This document shows, one piece after another, positions 46,692 through 54,255 of a stretch of DNA of 64,000 nucleotides. This DNA is from JBHJGS01 sp050331575 (GTDB lineage Bacteria > Pseudomonadota > Alphaproteobacteria > Sphingomonadales > Rhodothalassiaceae), in NCBI GenBank assembly GCA_050331575.1, contig JBHJGS010000014.1, forward strand, positions 15,805 through 79,804, in the 5' to 3' direction. The number at the start of each line of letters is the position of its first letter. Positions within the stretch are counted from its first letter, which is position 1. The position numbers were made by a program, and so were the translations under genes. The notes beneath the pieces were generated by a model. The model did no database searches and was not told the DNA's origin. It saw only the letters and a list, made by a program, of their open reading frames with translations.

Positions 46692-46934
46692 ATGGCGCGC
46701 AAGGCCGAAATTCGGGTGATGGTGGACAAGGACTTTCTCGACCGTCTGAAGCAGCGGGTCGGCGCGGACAAATATACCGAGCTGCTGCAGAATGCGCTGG
46801 CGGTTTATGACTGGGCCACCAGCGAGGTTGAGCATGACCGCGTCGTGGTGTCGGCCGAGCGCAGCGGCGGCAATCTGCAGCGTCTGTTCTCGCCCGAATT
46901 TAGCCGCATCAAGAAGCAGGGTGGCGCGGCCTGA
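46692..46934 (+). CDS. Small ribbon-helix-helix-like protein
   Basis: An 80-residue protein. MARKAEIRVMVDKDFLDRLKQRVGA followed by a helix TELLQNALAVYDWA resembles a CopG/Arc ribbon-helix-helix DNA-binding fold (strand, helix, helix); this is a fold guess, not a recognised family. A charged tail ends KKQGGAA. ATG 46692 is chosen because GGAG lies 7 bases before it; an earlier ATG at 46668 lacks a site. No toxin gene follows directly, so a toxin-antitoxin role is not supported. Confidence 0.65.
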   Translation: MARKAEIRVMVDKDFLDRLKQRVGADKYTELLQNALAVYDWATSEVEHDRVVVSAERSGGNLQRLFSPEFSRIKKQGGAA

Positions 46935-46993
46935 CGGCGGCTTAGGAACAGGCCGGCCTGGCCAGGCGCTGAGCAAACAGGCGGAGGGGTCAG

Positions 46994-47164
46994 ATGCCGG
47001 CGGGTGAAGAGCGCGACGACGGGACAGAAGCGGCGAGGCAGCAAAAGCCGGCATTGGGCGCAGCCAGCTCGCCCTCATCGGGGTTGCAAACCCTCCGCCT
47101 GATTGATGAGTCCGGTGATTCCGGGGCGCCACCCGATTTTGCAAGATCCCGACACCAAGCCTGA
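46994..47164 (+). CDS. Possible 56-residue acidic small protein
   Basis: Frame starting MPAGEERDDGTEAARQQ and ending DFARSRHQA, with a strong GGAGGGG site 5 bases before ATG 46994. It is polar, without a membrane segment or known motif. Its stop lies 11 bases before the GTG start of the next gene, so the two may be translationally coupled. Supported only by the ribosome binding site and the spacing. Confidence 0.4.
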   Translation: MPAGEERDDGTEAARQQKPALGAASSPSSGLQTLRLIDESGDSGAPPDFARSRHQA

Positions 47165-47175
47165 CAACGCCGCAG

Positions 47176-47562
47176 GTGGCGCACAAACCGTTAACGGGCA
47201 GAGAAAGAGCGGGTGTTGGTCTTACCTGGGGTGTGCTCGGCCTCATCGCCGAATTCCTGCTGTTCATCTTCTTCTCCATCTGGGCGCCACGCGATCCCGG
47301 CAGCGATGTGCCCAAGCTGATCGACAGCATTGCCGCGCAGGTCGCAGAGCAAGGGTCAGAGCAACCGTCAGTGTCTTTGGAACAGTCTTTGGAAACGCTT
47401 CAAAGTCTTCGCGAGGAACTGAATAGCATCGTGACGCTGGCCGAACAGCAGCGGGAGTCGCGCAGGGCTTTCCTTCTGAAGCTGATTGAGGATGTGCTGG
47501 TCAGCGTGCTTTTGCCGGTCCTAACAACACTCTTGGGCTATATTTTCGGCACCGCCGCGTAG
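47176..47562 (+). CDS. Small membrane protein with central coiled coil
   Basis: A 128-residue protein not recognised from any family. One transmembrane helix (about residues 17-37), then a glutamate/glutamine-rich coiled-coil stretch (about residues 50-95, AAQVAEQGSEQPSVSLEQSL and SLREELNSIVTLAEQQRES) and a second hydrophobic segment at the C-terminus (VSVLLPVLTTLLGYIFG). The hairpin-like topology places the coiled coil in the periplasm or cytoplasm between two helices. The GTG start has no strong ribosome binding site. The next 195 bases to pmbA show no gene. Confidence 0.6.
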   Translation: MAHKPLTGRERAGVGLTWGVLGLIAEFLLFIFFSIWAPRDPGSDVPKLIDSIAAQVAEQGSEQPSVSLEQSLETLQSLREELNSIVTLAEQQRESRRAFLLKLIEDVLVSVLLPVLTTLLGYIFGTAA

Positions 47563-47757
47563 CCTAGCCGGGCCGAGACGGAGGACTGACCCCGCTTAAG
47601 CATGACCAAGCGGCCCAAACGCGTCGAACCGGGAGAACCGGGGCACTCCCATGAGGGGGCTTCTTTGTGACCGAGCCTAACGGGGCCGGGCTGAAACGCC
47701 TATGGATGCGAAAACGGGCTAGGCAGCGCGCATGCCGGCTGGCATGACACGGGCGCC

Positions 47758-49095
47758 ATGACCGACACTGACCCGAAACCTTTGATGGACCGGCTGCTGG
47801 CACAAGTCGCCCGCGCCGGCGCCGACGCCGCCGATCTCCTCTATGTTCGCCAAACCGCCGACAGCGCGCAGGTGCGCCTGGGCGAGGTGGAAAATACCGA
47901 ACGGGCGCAGTCTGAAGAGCTTGGCCTGCGCGTGCTGGTGGGCCGACGCCAGGCCGCCATCGCCACGTCCCGCATGGACGACGCCTCCCTGGACGATGCC
48001 GCCGACCGCGCTGTCGCCATGGCCAAGGCCGCGCCGGAAGACCCCTATACCGGCCTGGCCGATCGCCCCGGCCCCGCGCCGTCGGCGAGGCTGGATCTGG
48101 ACGATGGCGGTGATTGGCAGGCCGCGGATCTGACCGAGGCGGCGCGGGTGGCTGAGGCGGCCGCCCGCGCGGTGCCCGGCGTGACCAATTCCGAAGGCGG
48201 CCATGCCTCGGCCACGCGCACGCAGGTGGCCCTGGCCACCAGCACCGGCTTCTATGGCACCTATGCCGGCACGCGCTACGGTGTCAGTGCCGTGGTGCTG
48301 GCCGGGGAGACGAGCGGCATGGTGCGGGACTATGACTATGCCCGCCGCCGCCACCGGGCCGATCTGCCGGATCCGGAGACGATCGGCCGATGCGCGGGCG
48401 AGCGCGCGGTCCGCCGGCTGGGGGCGCAAAAGCCCGGATCGGCCAGCCTGCCGGTGATCTTCGACCGGCGCGTGGCAAAGACCCTGCTGGGCCATCTGTC
48501 CCAGGCCGTGTCTGGCCCCGCGGTGGCGCGTGGCACCAGCTTTCTGAAGGAGCGAAAGGGCGAGCGCCTGTTCCGCGAGGGCATCCGCATCATCGATGAT
48601 CCGACGCTCAAAAAGGGCCTGGGTAGCCGGCCGTTCGACGGCGAGACGCTGCCGGTGTCCAGCCTGGCGTTGATCGACGATGGCGTGCTGACCAGTTGGC
48701 TGCTCAATCTGGCCAGCGCCCGCCAGCTGGACCTGCCGCCCACCGGCCATGCCAGCCGCGGCTTGTCCGGCCCGCCGGGCGTGTCGACCAGCAATTTTTA
48801 TCTGGAGGCGGGCGATGTCACACCCGATGCGTTAATCGCTCAGATAGACCGGGGCTTGTATGTAACGGAGCTGATGGGCATGGGCGTCAATCCGGTGACG
48901 GGGGACTATTCCCGCGGCGCGGCCGGCTTCCTGATCGAGCAGGGCCGGCTGAGCACACCGGTGCATGAACTGACCATCGCCTCCAATCTGATCGACATGT
49001 TCAGCCGGCTGACCCCGGCCAATGACCTGGTCTTGGACGAACCCATGGCCGCGCCCACAGTTTTGATCGACACCATGACCGTGGCGGGGGCGTGA
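47758..49095 (+). CDS. pmbA: PmbA/TldE metalloprotease subunit
   Basis: A 445-residue U62-family protein, the partner of TldD. In the known heterodimer TldD holds the zinc site and TldE/PmbA closes the cavity; consistent with this, no HExxxH is seen here. Family features are LRVLVGRRQAAIATSRMDDASL, PVIFDRRVAKTLLGHLSQAVSG and GVNPVTGDYSRGAAGFLIEQG (residues 376-396). The tldD gene lies 30 kb away in this window. Followed after 12 bases by the phosphatase gene, a frequent pairing in alphaproteobacteria. Confidence 0.94.
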   Translation: MTDTDPKPLMDRLLAQVARAGADAADLLYVRQTADSAQVRLGEVENTERAQSEELGLRVLVGRRQAAIATSRMDDASLDDAADRAVAMAKAAPEDPYTGLADRPGPAPSARLDLDDGGDWQAADLTEAARVAEAAARAVPGVTNSEGGHASATRTQVALATSTGFYGTYAGTRYGVSAVVLAGETSGMVRDYDYARRRHRADLPDPETIGRCAGERAVRRLGAQKPGSASLPVIFDRRVAKTLLGHLSQAVSGPAVARGTSFLKERKGERLFREGIRIIDDPTLKKGLGSRPFDGETLPVSSLALIDDGVLTSWLLNLASARQLDLPPTGHASRGLSGPPGVSTSNFYLEAGDVTPDALIAQIDRGLYVTELMGMGVNPVTGDYSRGAAGFLIEQGRLSTPVHELTIASNLIDMFSRLTPANDLVLDEPMAAPTVLIDTMTVAGA

Positions 49096-49107
49096 AAGCG
49101 AGGCAGC

Positions 49108-49923
49108 ATGCCCGAAGGCTTCAAAAGCGATGATTTCGCCCTACTCGTCGATGCGGTACGGGGGGCGGGCGCCATCGCGCTGCACTATTTCAACCGCAAG
49201 CTCCGGGTCTGGGAAAAGGCCAAGAACAATCCCGTCACCGAGGCGGATATCGCGGTCAACCGCTATCTGAAGGCGCGGCTTGAGGCGGCCCGGCCCGACT
49301 ATGGCTGGCTGTCGGAGGAGAATGAGGATGATCCCAGGCGCCTGACCAAGGAGCGGGTCTGGGTGGTCGATCCGATCGACGGCACCCGTGCCTTCATGAA
49401 GGGCACGGCGGATTTTGCCATTTCCGTGGCGCTGGTGGAGGCGGGCCGGCCGCGCCTGGGCGTGGTCTATCGCCCGCTGCGCCAGGATCTCTACGCCGCC
49501 GCCTCCGGCTGCGGCGCGCGGCTGAACGGTGAGCCGATCCACCCGTCCGACCGCACGGTGCTGGACGATAGCCGCTTGGCCGGCGATCCGGGCTATTTCC
49601 GCTCCAAGAAGATCTGGCCCCTGGCCTGGCCTGCCACCCGCTGCCGCAACTGGAATTCCATCGCGTTACGGGTGTGTTTCGTTGCGTCGGGACGGGTCGA
49701 TGCCGCGGTGACGCTGCAGCCCAAGCAGGACTGGGACATGGCCGCCGCGGACCTGATCCTGACCGAGGCCGGCGGGCGCTTCGACAGCGGCGAGGCCGGT
49801 CCGCACGCCTATAACGGCCCGATCCCCCGCTTGCCCCGGATCATCGCCACCAACGGCCCCCTGCACGCCGCCGTCATGGAACGCGTCCAAGCCGCGGTGG
49901 ACAAGGCGGCGATGGTGGCGTGA
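49108..49923 (+). CDS. Inositol-monophosphatase-family phosphatase, CysQ-like
   Basis: A 271-residue lithium-sensitive-type phosphatase. The metal-binding motifs are EEN in WLSEENEDD, WVVDPIDGTRAFMKG, and the C-terminal WDMAAADLILTEAGGRF. It belongs to the branch annotated as 3'(2'),5'-bisphosphate nucleotidase CysQ, removing the PAP by-product of sulphate assimilation, though inositol or histidinol phosphatase activity is an alternative. In an apparent two-gene operon with pmbA. Confidence 0.88.
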   Translation: MPEGFKSDDFALLVDAVRGAGAIALHYFNRKLRVWEKAKNNPVTEADIAVNRYLKARLEAARPDYGWLSEENEDDPRRLTKERVWVVDPIDGTRAFMKGTADFAISVALVEAGRPRLGVVYRPLRQDLYAAASGCGARLNGEPIHPSDRTVLDDSRLAGDPGYFRSKKIWPLAWPATRCRNWNSIALRVCFVASGRVDAAVTLQPKQDWDMAAADLILTEAGGRFDSGEAGPHAYNGPIPRLPRIIATNGPLHAAVMERVQAAVDKAAMVA

Positions 49924-50287
49924 GGCGCGCTTGAACGACCGGCGCATCACCGGCAGCCGTCCCTTAAGTCCGCTTATCCCGGGCTTATCCCGGATCTCGG
50001 CTTCGGCGGTGTGAAAGATCCCGGCTTTCGCCGGGATGAGCGGATCAACAAGCGAACGGGCTCTAGCTGGCTTGCTGTTTCTGAGAGCGCTTTTTCTGCC
50101 TCTACCGTTTCTTGTCCGCTTTGGGGAAATTCAACTCAATTCGCTTCAGGCCCGCTTCCTCGCTGATATTCCAATCCAGTTCGATCACCCAAAATTTCCC
50201 CGCCAATCCCTGCAATCGGTCAATTCCCCATCCGCCGCGGTGTGGCACGACGCGGTTTGCGTTTGTCCGAAGCCATGGAGGAGGTGG
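49924..50287. other. 364-base leader/intergenic region before the Hsp20 operon
   Basis: No gene is supported. It holds a short REP-like hairpin (50018-50037) and a more AT-rich stretch with a 9-bp perfect inverted repeat pair (50123-50131 and 50193-50201). A long open frame through 50036-50287 in phase with the first hsp20 has no family match. No clear RpoH promoter was found. Confidence 0.6.
50018..50037. repeat. Short palindromic repeat (hairpin)
   Basis: Perfect arms ATCCCGGC and GCCGGGAT around TTTC. Sequences like this recur between genes in many alphaproteobacteria; it may also act as terminator of the pmbA operon, though no T-run follows. Confidence 0.6.
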
Positions 50288-50713
50288 ATGTTGACCTATC
50301 CTGTCCAGCGCCTGGGCTGGGATCCGATCAGTGAATTGGCGCGGCTGAATGCCCAGATGGAGCGCCTGTTTCAGCCCGGCCAGGCTGCCGGGCTGTCTCC
50401 CGCAGTGACTCTTTGGCTGAGCGAGGATCGGCTGGTGCTGACCGCCGAGCTGCCCGGGCTCAGCCGCGACCAGATCAGTCTGACCGTGGAAGATGCGCGG
50501 CTGCGCATCGAGGGTGAGCGGCAACGACCGGAGGAGGCCGAGGCGGACTGGCTGGTGCGCGAGCGCGACATGGGCCGCTTCGCGCGCACCATTGACTTGC
50601 CGTTCCGTGTCGACCCCGAGGCGGTGAGCGCTCGCGTCGTCCACGGCGTGCTGGTGGTCGAGCTGAAGCGATCGGAGGCGGACAAGCCGCGCCGCATCGC
50701 CATTCAATCCTGA
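50288..50713 (+). CDS. Hsp20/alpha-crystallin small heat-shock protein (1 of 3)
   Basis: A 141-residue small chaperone holding unfolded proteins for refolding. The alpha-crystallin domain spans about residues 40-130: LVLTAELPGLSRDQISLTVED, LRIEGERQRP, FARTIDLPFRVDPEAVSA and the GVLVVELKR motif (G-V-L form). ATG 50288 is preceded by a GGAGGAGG site. The N-terminal MLTYPVQRLGWDPISELARL resembles class-B-like members. First of three tandem hsp20 genes. Confidence 0.92.
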   Translation: MLTYPVQRLGWDPISELARLNAQMERLFQPGQAAGLSPAVTLWLSEDRLVLTAELPGLSRDQISLTVEDARLRIEGERQRPEEAEADWLVRERDMGRFARTIDLPFRVDPEAVSARVVHGVLVVELKRSEADKPRRIAIQS

Positions 50714-50735
50714 CCTGCGAGAGGACCGAGATCTC

Positions 50736-51140
50736 ATGGCAGACACAAACCCCCTCGCCGAACGCCGCGGCAGCCAGTCCGCAGCTGATGGCGAGCCGCA
50801 TCGCGGTGGCCTGCTCTACCGCCCCGATGCGGACATCTATGAAACCGCCGACCGGCTGGTGGTGATCGCCGACATGCCCGGCGTTGCCCCGGAGGACATC
50901 GAGGTGACGCTGGAGCGCACGATCCTGCGCATCCACGGCCATGTCGCCGCGATCGCGCCGGACGGCTTCCGCCGCATCTACGCCGAATATAGCGAAGGCG
51001 ATTATGAGCGCGCCTTTCGGCTGTCCGAGGCGATCGACGCCGACAGGATCGAGGCGCGCCTGGCTGACGGAGTGCTGCGGCTGGACCTGCCCAAGGCCCG
51101 CCAGGCCCAGGCCCGGTCGATCGACGTGAAAGCCGGCTGA
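50736..51140 (+). CDS. Hsp20 small heat-shock protein (2 of 3)
   Basis: A 134-residue alpha-crystallin-domain protein. Motifs: IYETADRLVVIADMPGVAPEDIEVTL, YERAFRLSEAIDADRI and DGVLRLDLPKA (given in part). Its N-terminus is short and polar, and the tail ends SIDVKAG, so it lacks the usual IxI oligomerisation motif except a possible form SIDV. It follows the first hsp20 by 22 bases and precedes the third by 30, indicating co-transcription and possibly hetero-oligomers. Confidence 0.92.
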   Translation: MADTNPLAERRGSQSAADGEPHRGGLLYRPDADIYETADRLVVIADMPGVAPEDIEVTLERTILRIHGHVAAIAPDGFRRIYAEYSEGDYERAFRLSEAIDADRIEARLADGVLRLDLPKARQAQARSIDVKAG

Positions 51141-51170
51141 CGACACCGAAACAGACATCAGGAGACAGTC

Positions 51171-51659
51171 ATGCACATCAATGATCTGCTGCCCTGGGGC
51201 CCGCAGCGCCGCCGCACACCCCGCCGTCATGACGACACTGACGCCGCCCTGCCCAGCCTGCAGCGCGACATGCGTTCCCTGTTCGAGGATTTCTTCCAGC
51301 GCATGGGCGGTGCAACCCCGGCGATGACCACGCCCCGCACCGATATTGCCGAGACCGATGAGGCCGTGGAGGTCGCCGTCGACCTGCCCGGCATGGATGA
51401 GGACGATATCGATGTCAGCGTCACCGGCGAGACCCTGGTGATCCGCGGCGAAAAGCGCGACGAGCATAAGGAGGAGCGGCGCGGCTATTATCTGGCCGAG
51501 CGCTCCTACGGCTCGGTCTATCGCTCGCTGCCGCTGCCCCCGGGGGTCGATCCGGACAAGGCGGAGGCCAAGTTCAAGCGCGGCGTGCTGACCATCCGCC
51601 TGCCCAAGACGGAGGACGCGCGCGCCCGCGCTCACACGATCACGGTCAAGGGCGAGTGA
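51171..51659 (+). CDS. Hsp20 small heat-shock protein (3 of 3)
   Basis: A 162-residue class-A-like small heat-shock protein with an N-terminal region rich in arginine (PWGPQRRRTPRRHDD) and a helix SLQRDMRSLFEDFFQRM, then the alpha-crystallin domain: VEVAVDLPGMDEDDIDVSV, RGEKRDEHKEERRGYYLAER, YRSLPLPPGVDPDKAEAKF and RGVLTIRLPKTE. The ending THTITVKG-type (HTITVKGE) carries an ITV near the C-terminus. A canonical member and the best conserved of the three. Preceded by AGGAGA. Confidence 0.94.
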   Translation: MHINDLLPWGPQRRRTPRRHDDTDAALPSLQRDMRSLFEDFFQRMGGATPAMTTPRTDIAETDEAVEVAVDLPGMDEDDIDVSVTGETLVIRGEKRDEHKEERRGYYLAERSYGSVYRSLPLPPGVDPDKAEAKFKRGVLTIRLPKTEDARARAHTITVKGE

Positions 51660-51783
51660 TCACGGCCGCGTGAGCGCGGATGGCCGTTCCGGGGCCCGAC
51701 GCGTTTTGTGTCTCAGAACCGGTCGCGTTCGACCGCTGGACGGTCGCGGCCCGATCGATCCTTTGCACTGTGCGAGGTTTCAG

Positions 51784-52218
51784 ATGAAACAGACGATCCG
51801 CCCCTTGGGCTTGACCTTGGCGCTGGCCGGCGCTGCCGGGCTGAGCGCCCTGGCCGAGCCGGTGTCTGACCGCTTTGACGGCACCTATACCGGAGAGGCG
51901 CGGCTGGTCGAGCCGCTGAGCGACGGCACGGAGTGCATGCGCCAGACGTCGCACCGCATCACCATCGAAGACGGCGAATTGCGCGGCGGCCCCACGGATG
52001 GGGACACGGACGGGGACCCGCGCATCACCGGCATCGTCACCTCTGACGGCTTTTTCACCGGCACTTACGCGATCCCCGATGGCGAAGACAGCGTGTTCGA
52101 AGGCCGCATCGAAGGCGATGTCCTGACCGCCGGCTTGTTTGACGATGGCCGTTGCGCCTGGGTAATCGATCTGGCGCGCGCGGACACCCAGCAGGGCCGC
52201 TCCGGCGGCGGCCGCTGA
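51784..52218 (+). CDS. Secreted hypothetical protein
   Basis: A 144-residue protein with signal peptide MKQTIRPLGLTLALAGAAGL followed by SALAEP. The mature part has alternating short strands, such as FDGTYTGEARLVEPL, HRITIEDGELRGG and SVFEGRIEGDVLTAGLFDDG, and two cysteines (CMRQTS and DDGRCAW) that may form a disulfide. The pattern of paired strands separated by glycine and Asp turns suggests a small beta-barrel, but no family is recognised. GAGG lies 7 bases before ATG 51784. Confidence 0.7.
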   Translation: MKQTIRPLGLTLALAGAAGLSALAEPVSDRFDGTYTGEARLVEPLSDGTECMRQTSHRITIEDGELRGGPTDGDTDGDPRITGIVTSDGFFTGTYAIPDGEDSVFEGRIEGDVLTAGLFDDGRCAWVIDLARADTQQGRSGGGR

Positions 52219-52371
52219 TCGAGCCTGCGCGACTGGTGGGCCGATCCAATCGGACCGTAACCGCAGCTGAACCGCCCCGGGCATGGGGCGCCTGTGTCAT
52301 GACTGAGATGCCAGACATGGCGCAGGCGCCACCGAAACGGATCCGCGGCCCCACCTCGGGCCGCGGCGCGC

Positions 52372-52827
52372 TTACTTGGCAGCCAGGCGCTGGCGAACCG
52401 TTGCGATATTGTCCGCGAGCAGGTCGGGCTCGCCACCCAATGTGCGCGCCCGTTCGAAATCGTCCAAAGCCGCAGTTAACTGGCCGGCTTTCATCAGCGC
52501 CACGCCCCGATTGGTGAGGGACCGCCAATTGTCCGGCTGCTCATCCACCGCAGACCGACAAGACGCCAGCGCGGACTCCAACAGTTCCTGATTGAGATCC
52601 GCCATGCAGATCAGGCTGTAGGCCGCGCCGCGGAGCACCGGGCTTTCGGTGCGGTCCAGCGCGCGTTCAGCGTGGCGCCGCACCTTGTCCAGCTTGCCCT
52701 TAGCATAGGCTTTCTGGGCCAGGTGCACATAGTCCGCGGCGTCGAAGCCGGCAGCGGCCGGCAGGCTTATCCCCGCAAGACCGATCAGGGCGGCCAGGCT
52801 GAGGGTTTTCATCGGCTGTCGCAACAT
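52372..52827 (-). CDS. Exported TPR-repeat protein
   Basis: A 151-residue protein with signal peptide (MLRQPMKTLSLAALIGLAGI, then SLPAAAG) and two to three tetratricopeptide-like helical pairs: YVHLAQKAYAKGKLDKVRRHAERAL (residues 31-55), then NWRSLTNRGVALMKAGQLTAALDDFERAR. It probably works as a periplasmic protein-interaction scaffold; no specific partner is apparent. GGGGA lies 7 bases before ATG 52827, on the minus strand. It diverges from the LysR-type regulator gene across about 100 AT-rich bases. Confidence 0.78.
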   Translation of the reverse strand: MLRQPMKTLSLAALIGLAGISLPAAAGFDAADYVHLAQKAYAKGKLDKVRRHAERALDRTESPVLRGAAYSLICMADLNQELLESALASCRSAVDEQPDNWRSLTNRGVALMKAGQLTAALDDFERARTLGGEPDLLADNIATVRQRLAAK

Positions 52828-52928
52828 CGGGTCATCCCCTTTTGCAGATCGGGTGGCTTGACGGGGAGGCAAATATCATCTTCATATGTGTTTTAGATTA
52901 CAGAATTGACTATATCAGCTATACAAAA

Positions 52929-53828
52929 ATGTTGTTCGATTGGGACGATTTGCGGCATTTCCTGGCGGTGGCCGAGACCGGCAGTCTGAGCGCGGCGGCC
53001 AAGGACTTGGGCACCAGCCAGCCAACCGTGGGCCGGCGCCTGGATGCACTGGAGACGCGCCTGGGCGCCAAGCTGTTCGCTCGCACCGCGCAGGGAATGG
53101 CGCTGACCGAAACCGGCACGGCGGTGCTGGATCATGCCCGGCGGGTGCGCGACGAAACGGCCGCCATCGCCCGCGCAGCGGACAAGCGCGACGGCCGGCC
53201 CTCCGGGATTGTGCGGGTCTCCACCATCGAAAGCACCGGCGAGTGGGTGACCCGCGGCCTGGGGGCGTTCCGCGAGCGCTATCCTGGCATCGAGGTGGAA
53301 CTAGTGATCGAGGATCAGGTCGCGGATCTGAGCGCGCGCGAGGCCGATATCGCCATCCGCTTGTTTCGGCCACAACAGAATTCGCTGATCGCGCGGCGGC
53401 TCTCGACTGTCCTATACAGCTTTTATGCCGCGGAGGGCTTTCTGGCCCGGTACGGCCGGCCGCGCACCGTCGCGGACATGGCCAATTTTGATTTTGTCGG
53501 CTGGTATGAGGCGCAGACCGCGCCGTACAAGCGAGAAACCAGCCGCGCGCAGCTGCCAGCCCCGGAAACCACCGTGGTTCGCACCAATTCCGCCACCACT
53601 ATGATCGGCGCGGTGCGCGAGGGCGTGGGCATCGGCCGTCTGCCCATTGTGCTGGCCGAAGGTGTTGAGGGGCTGGTGCGGCTGTTTCCCGATCTGGTCT
53701 GCGCGGAGTTGGACATCTGGCTGGTCGCCCACGCCGACCTGCGCACCACCGCCCGCATCCGCGCGCTTTGGGACCATATCGTGGAACAGACAGAAGACTA
53801 TAAGCGCGACCTGCCAGGGTTGGTCTGA
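52929..53828 (+). CDS. LysR-type transcriptional regulator
   Basis: A 299-residue regulator. The N-terminal helix-turn-helix is FLAVAETGSLSAAAKDLGTSQPTVGRRLDALE, residues 11-42, followed by LGAKLFARTAQGMALTETG, and a C-terminal periplasmic-binding-like ligand domain. The start ATG 52929 gives the normal DWDDLRHFLAV N-terminus. LysR proteins often control divergent genes; here that would be the TPR protein. The ligand is unknown. It resembles the LysR subset with WDDLRHFLAVA openings. Confidence 0.92.
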   Translation: MLFDWDDLRHFLAVAETGSLSAAAKDLGTSQPTVGRRLDALETRLGAKLFARTAQGMALTETGTAVLDHARRVRDETAAIARAADKRDGRPSGIVRVSTIESTGEWVTRGLGAFRERYPGIEVELVIEDQVADLSAREADIAIRLFRPQQNSLIARRLSTVLYSFYAAEGFLARYGRPRTVADMANFDFVGWYEAQTAPYKRETSRAQLPAPETTVVRTNSATTMIGAVREGVGIGRLPIVLAEGVEGLVRLFPDLVCAELDIWLVAHADLRTTARIRALWDHIVEQTEDYKRDLPGLV

Positions 53829-54255
53829 GGTTGAGCACCATCGGACCGATGGGACTCACTGCGCGATACCCCTCGGTCGGATAAAGGTGCTCGCCTTATA
53901 GAAGGCCAGCATTTTCATCCAATCTGCCGCGATCGCGATGGATTGGCGAATAGCCTAGACCTGCTATTCGTTCTGACGCATAGGCTGAAAGCTATACACT
54001 TGGAATGAGTATGTCGACAGGCGCCCGAGTCGGTATAGACGACTTCTCGCTCGTGCCCGTCGTCACGACTGTCTCGCCCGCCTTGCTACGCCCAAGGCGA
54101 TCAGCCTTGTTAGAAATTGTCTCAAATTCATAATATTATTGCGCCAATTAGCCGATTGTCGCATTGGGGATTGAAATTTTCCGGATGACGATGGTAGTTC
54201 ATTAACCATATGAACCGGGGGGCTCCAATAATAACAGGTCAAGGGTGGTAGGACC
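53829..54255. other. 427-base AT-rich region before the CHASE2 cassette
   Basis: No gene is supported on either strand. Base composition falls sharply from the GC-rich flank to AT-rich here, with stretches such as AATTCATAATATTATTG near 54125. It probably holds the promoter of the CHASE2 operon. An inverted repeat lies at 54197-54215. Confidence 0.6.
54197..54215. promoter_or_regulatory. Inverted repeat upstream of the CHASE2 operon
   Basis: GTTCAT (54197-54202) and ATGAAC (54210-54215) are perfect 6-bp arms around TAACCAT, 41 bases before the GTG start. A plausible operator for the cassette. Confidence 0.4.

Noticed and set aside
46692..46934. Toxin-antitoxin antitoxin
   Set aside because: The RHH-like layout fits, but no toxin-like gene is adjacent.
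47563..47757. Possible structured RNA or 22-codon frame between the coiled-coil gene and pmbA
   Set aside because: I could not match it to 6S RNA, SRP RNA, a riboswitch or a terminator, and the short frame has no ribosome binding site.
50036..50287. 84-codon N-terminal extension of the first hsp20
   Set aside because: It starts in intergenic repeat sequence, and the strong GGAGGAGG site and the family N-terminus both point to ATG 50288.
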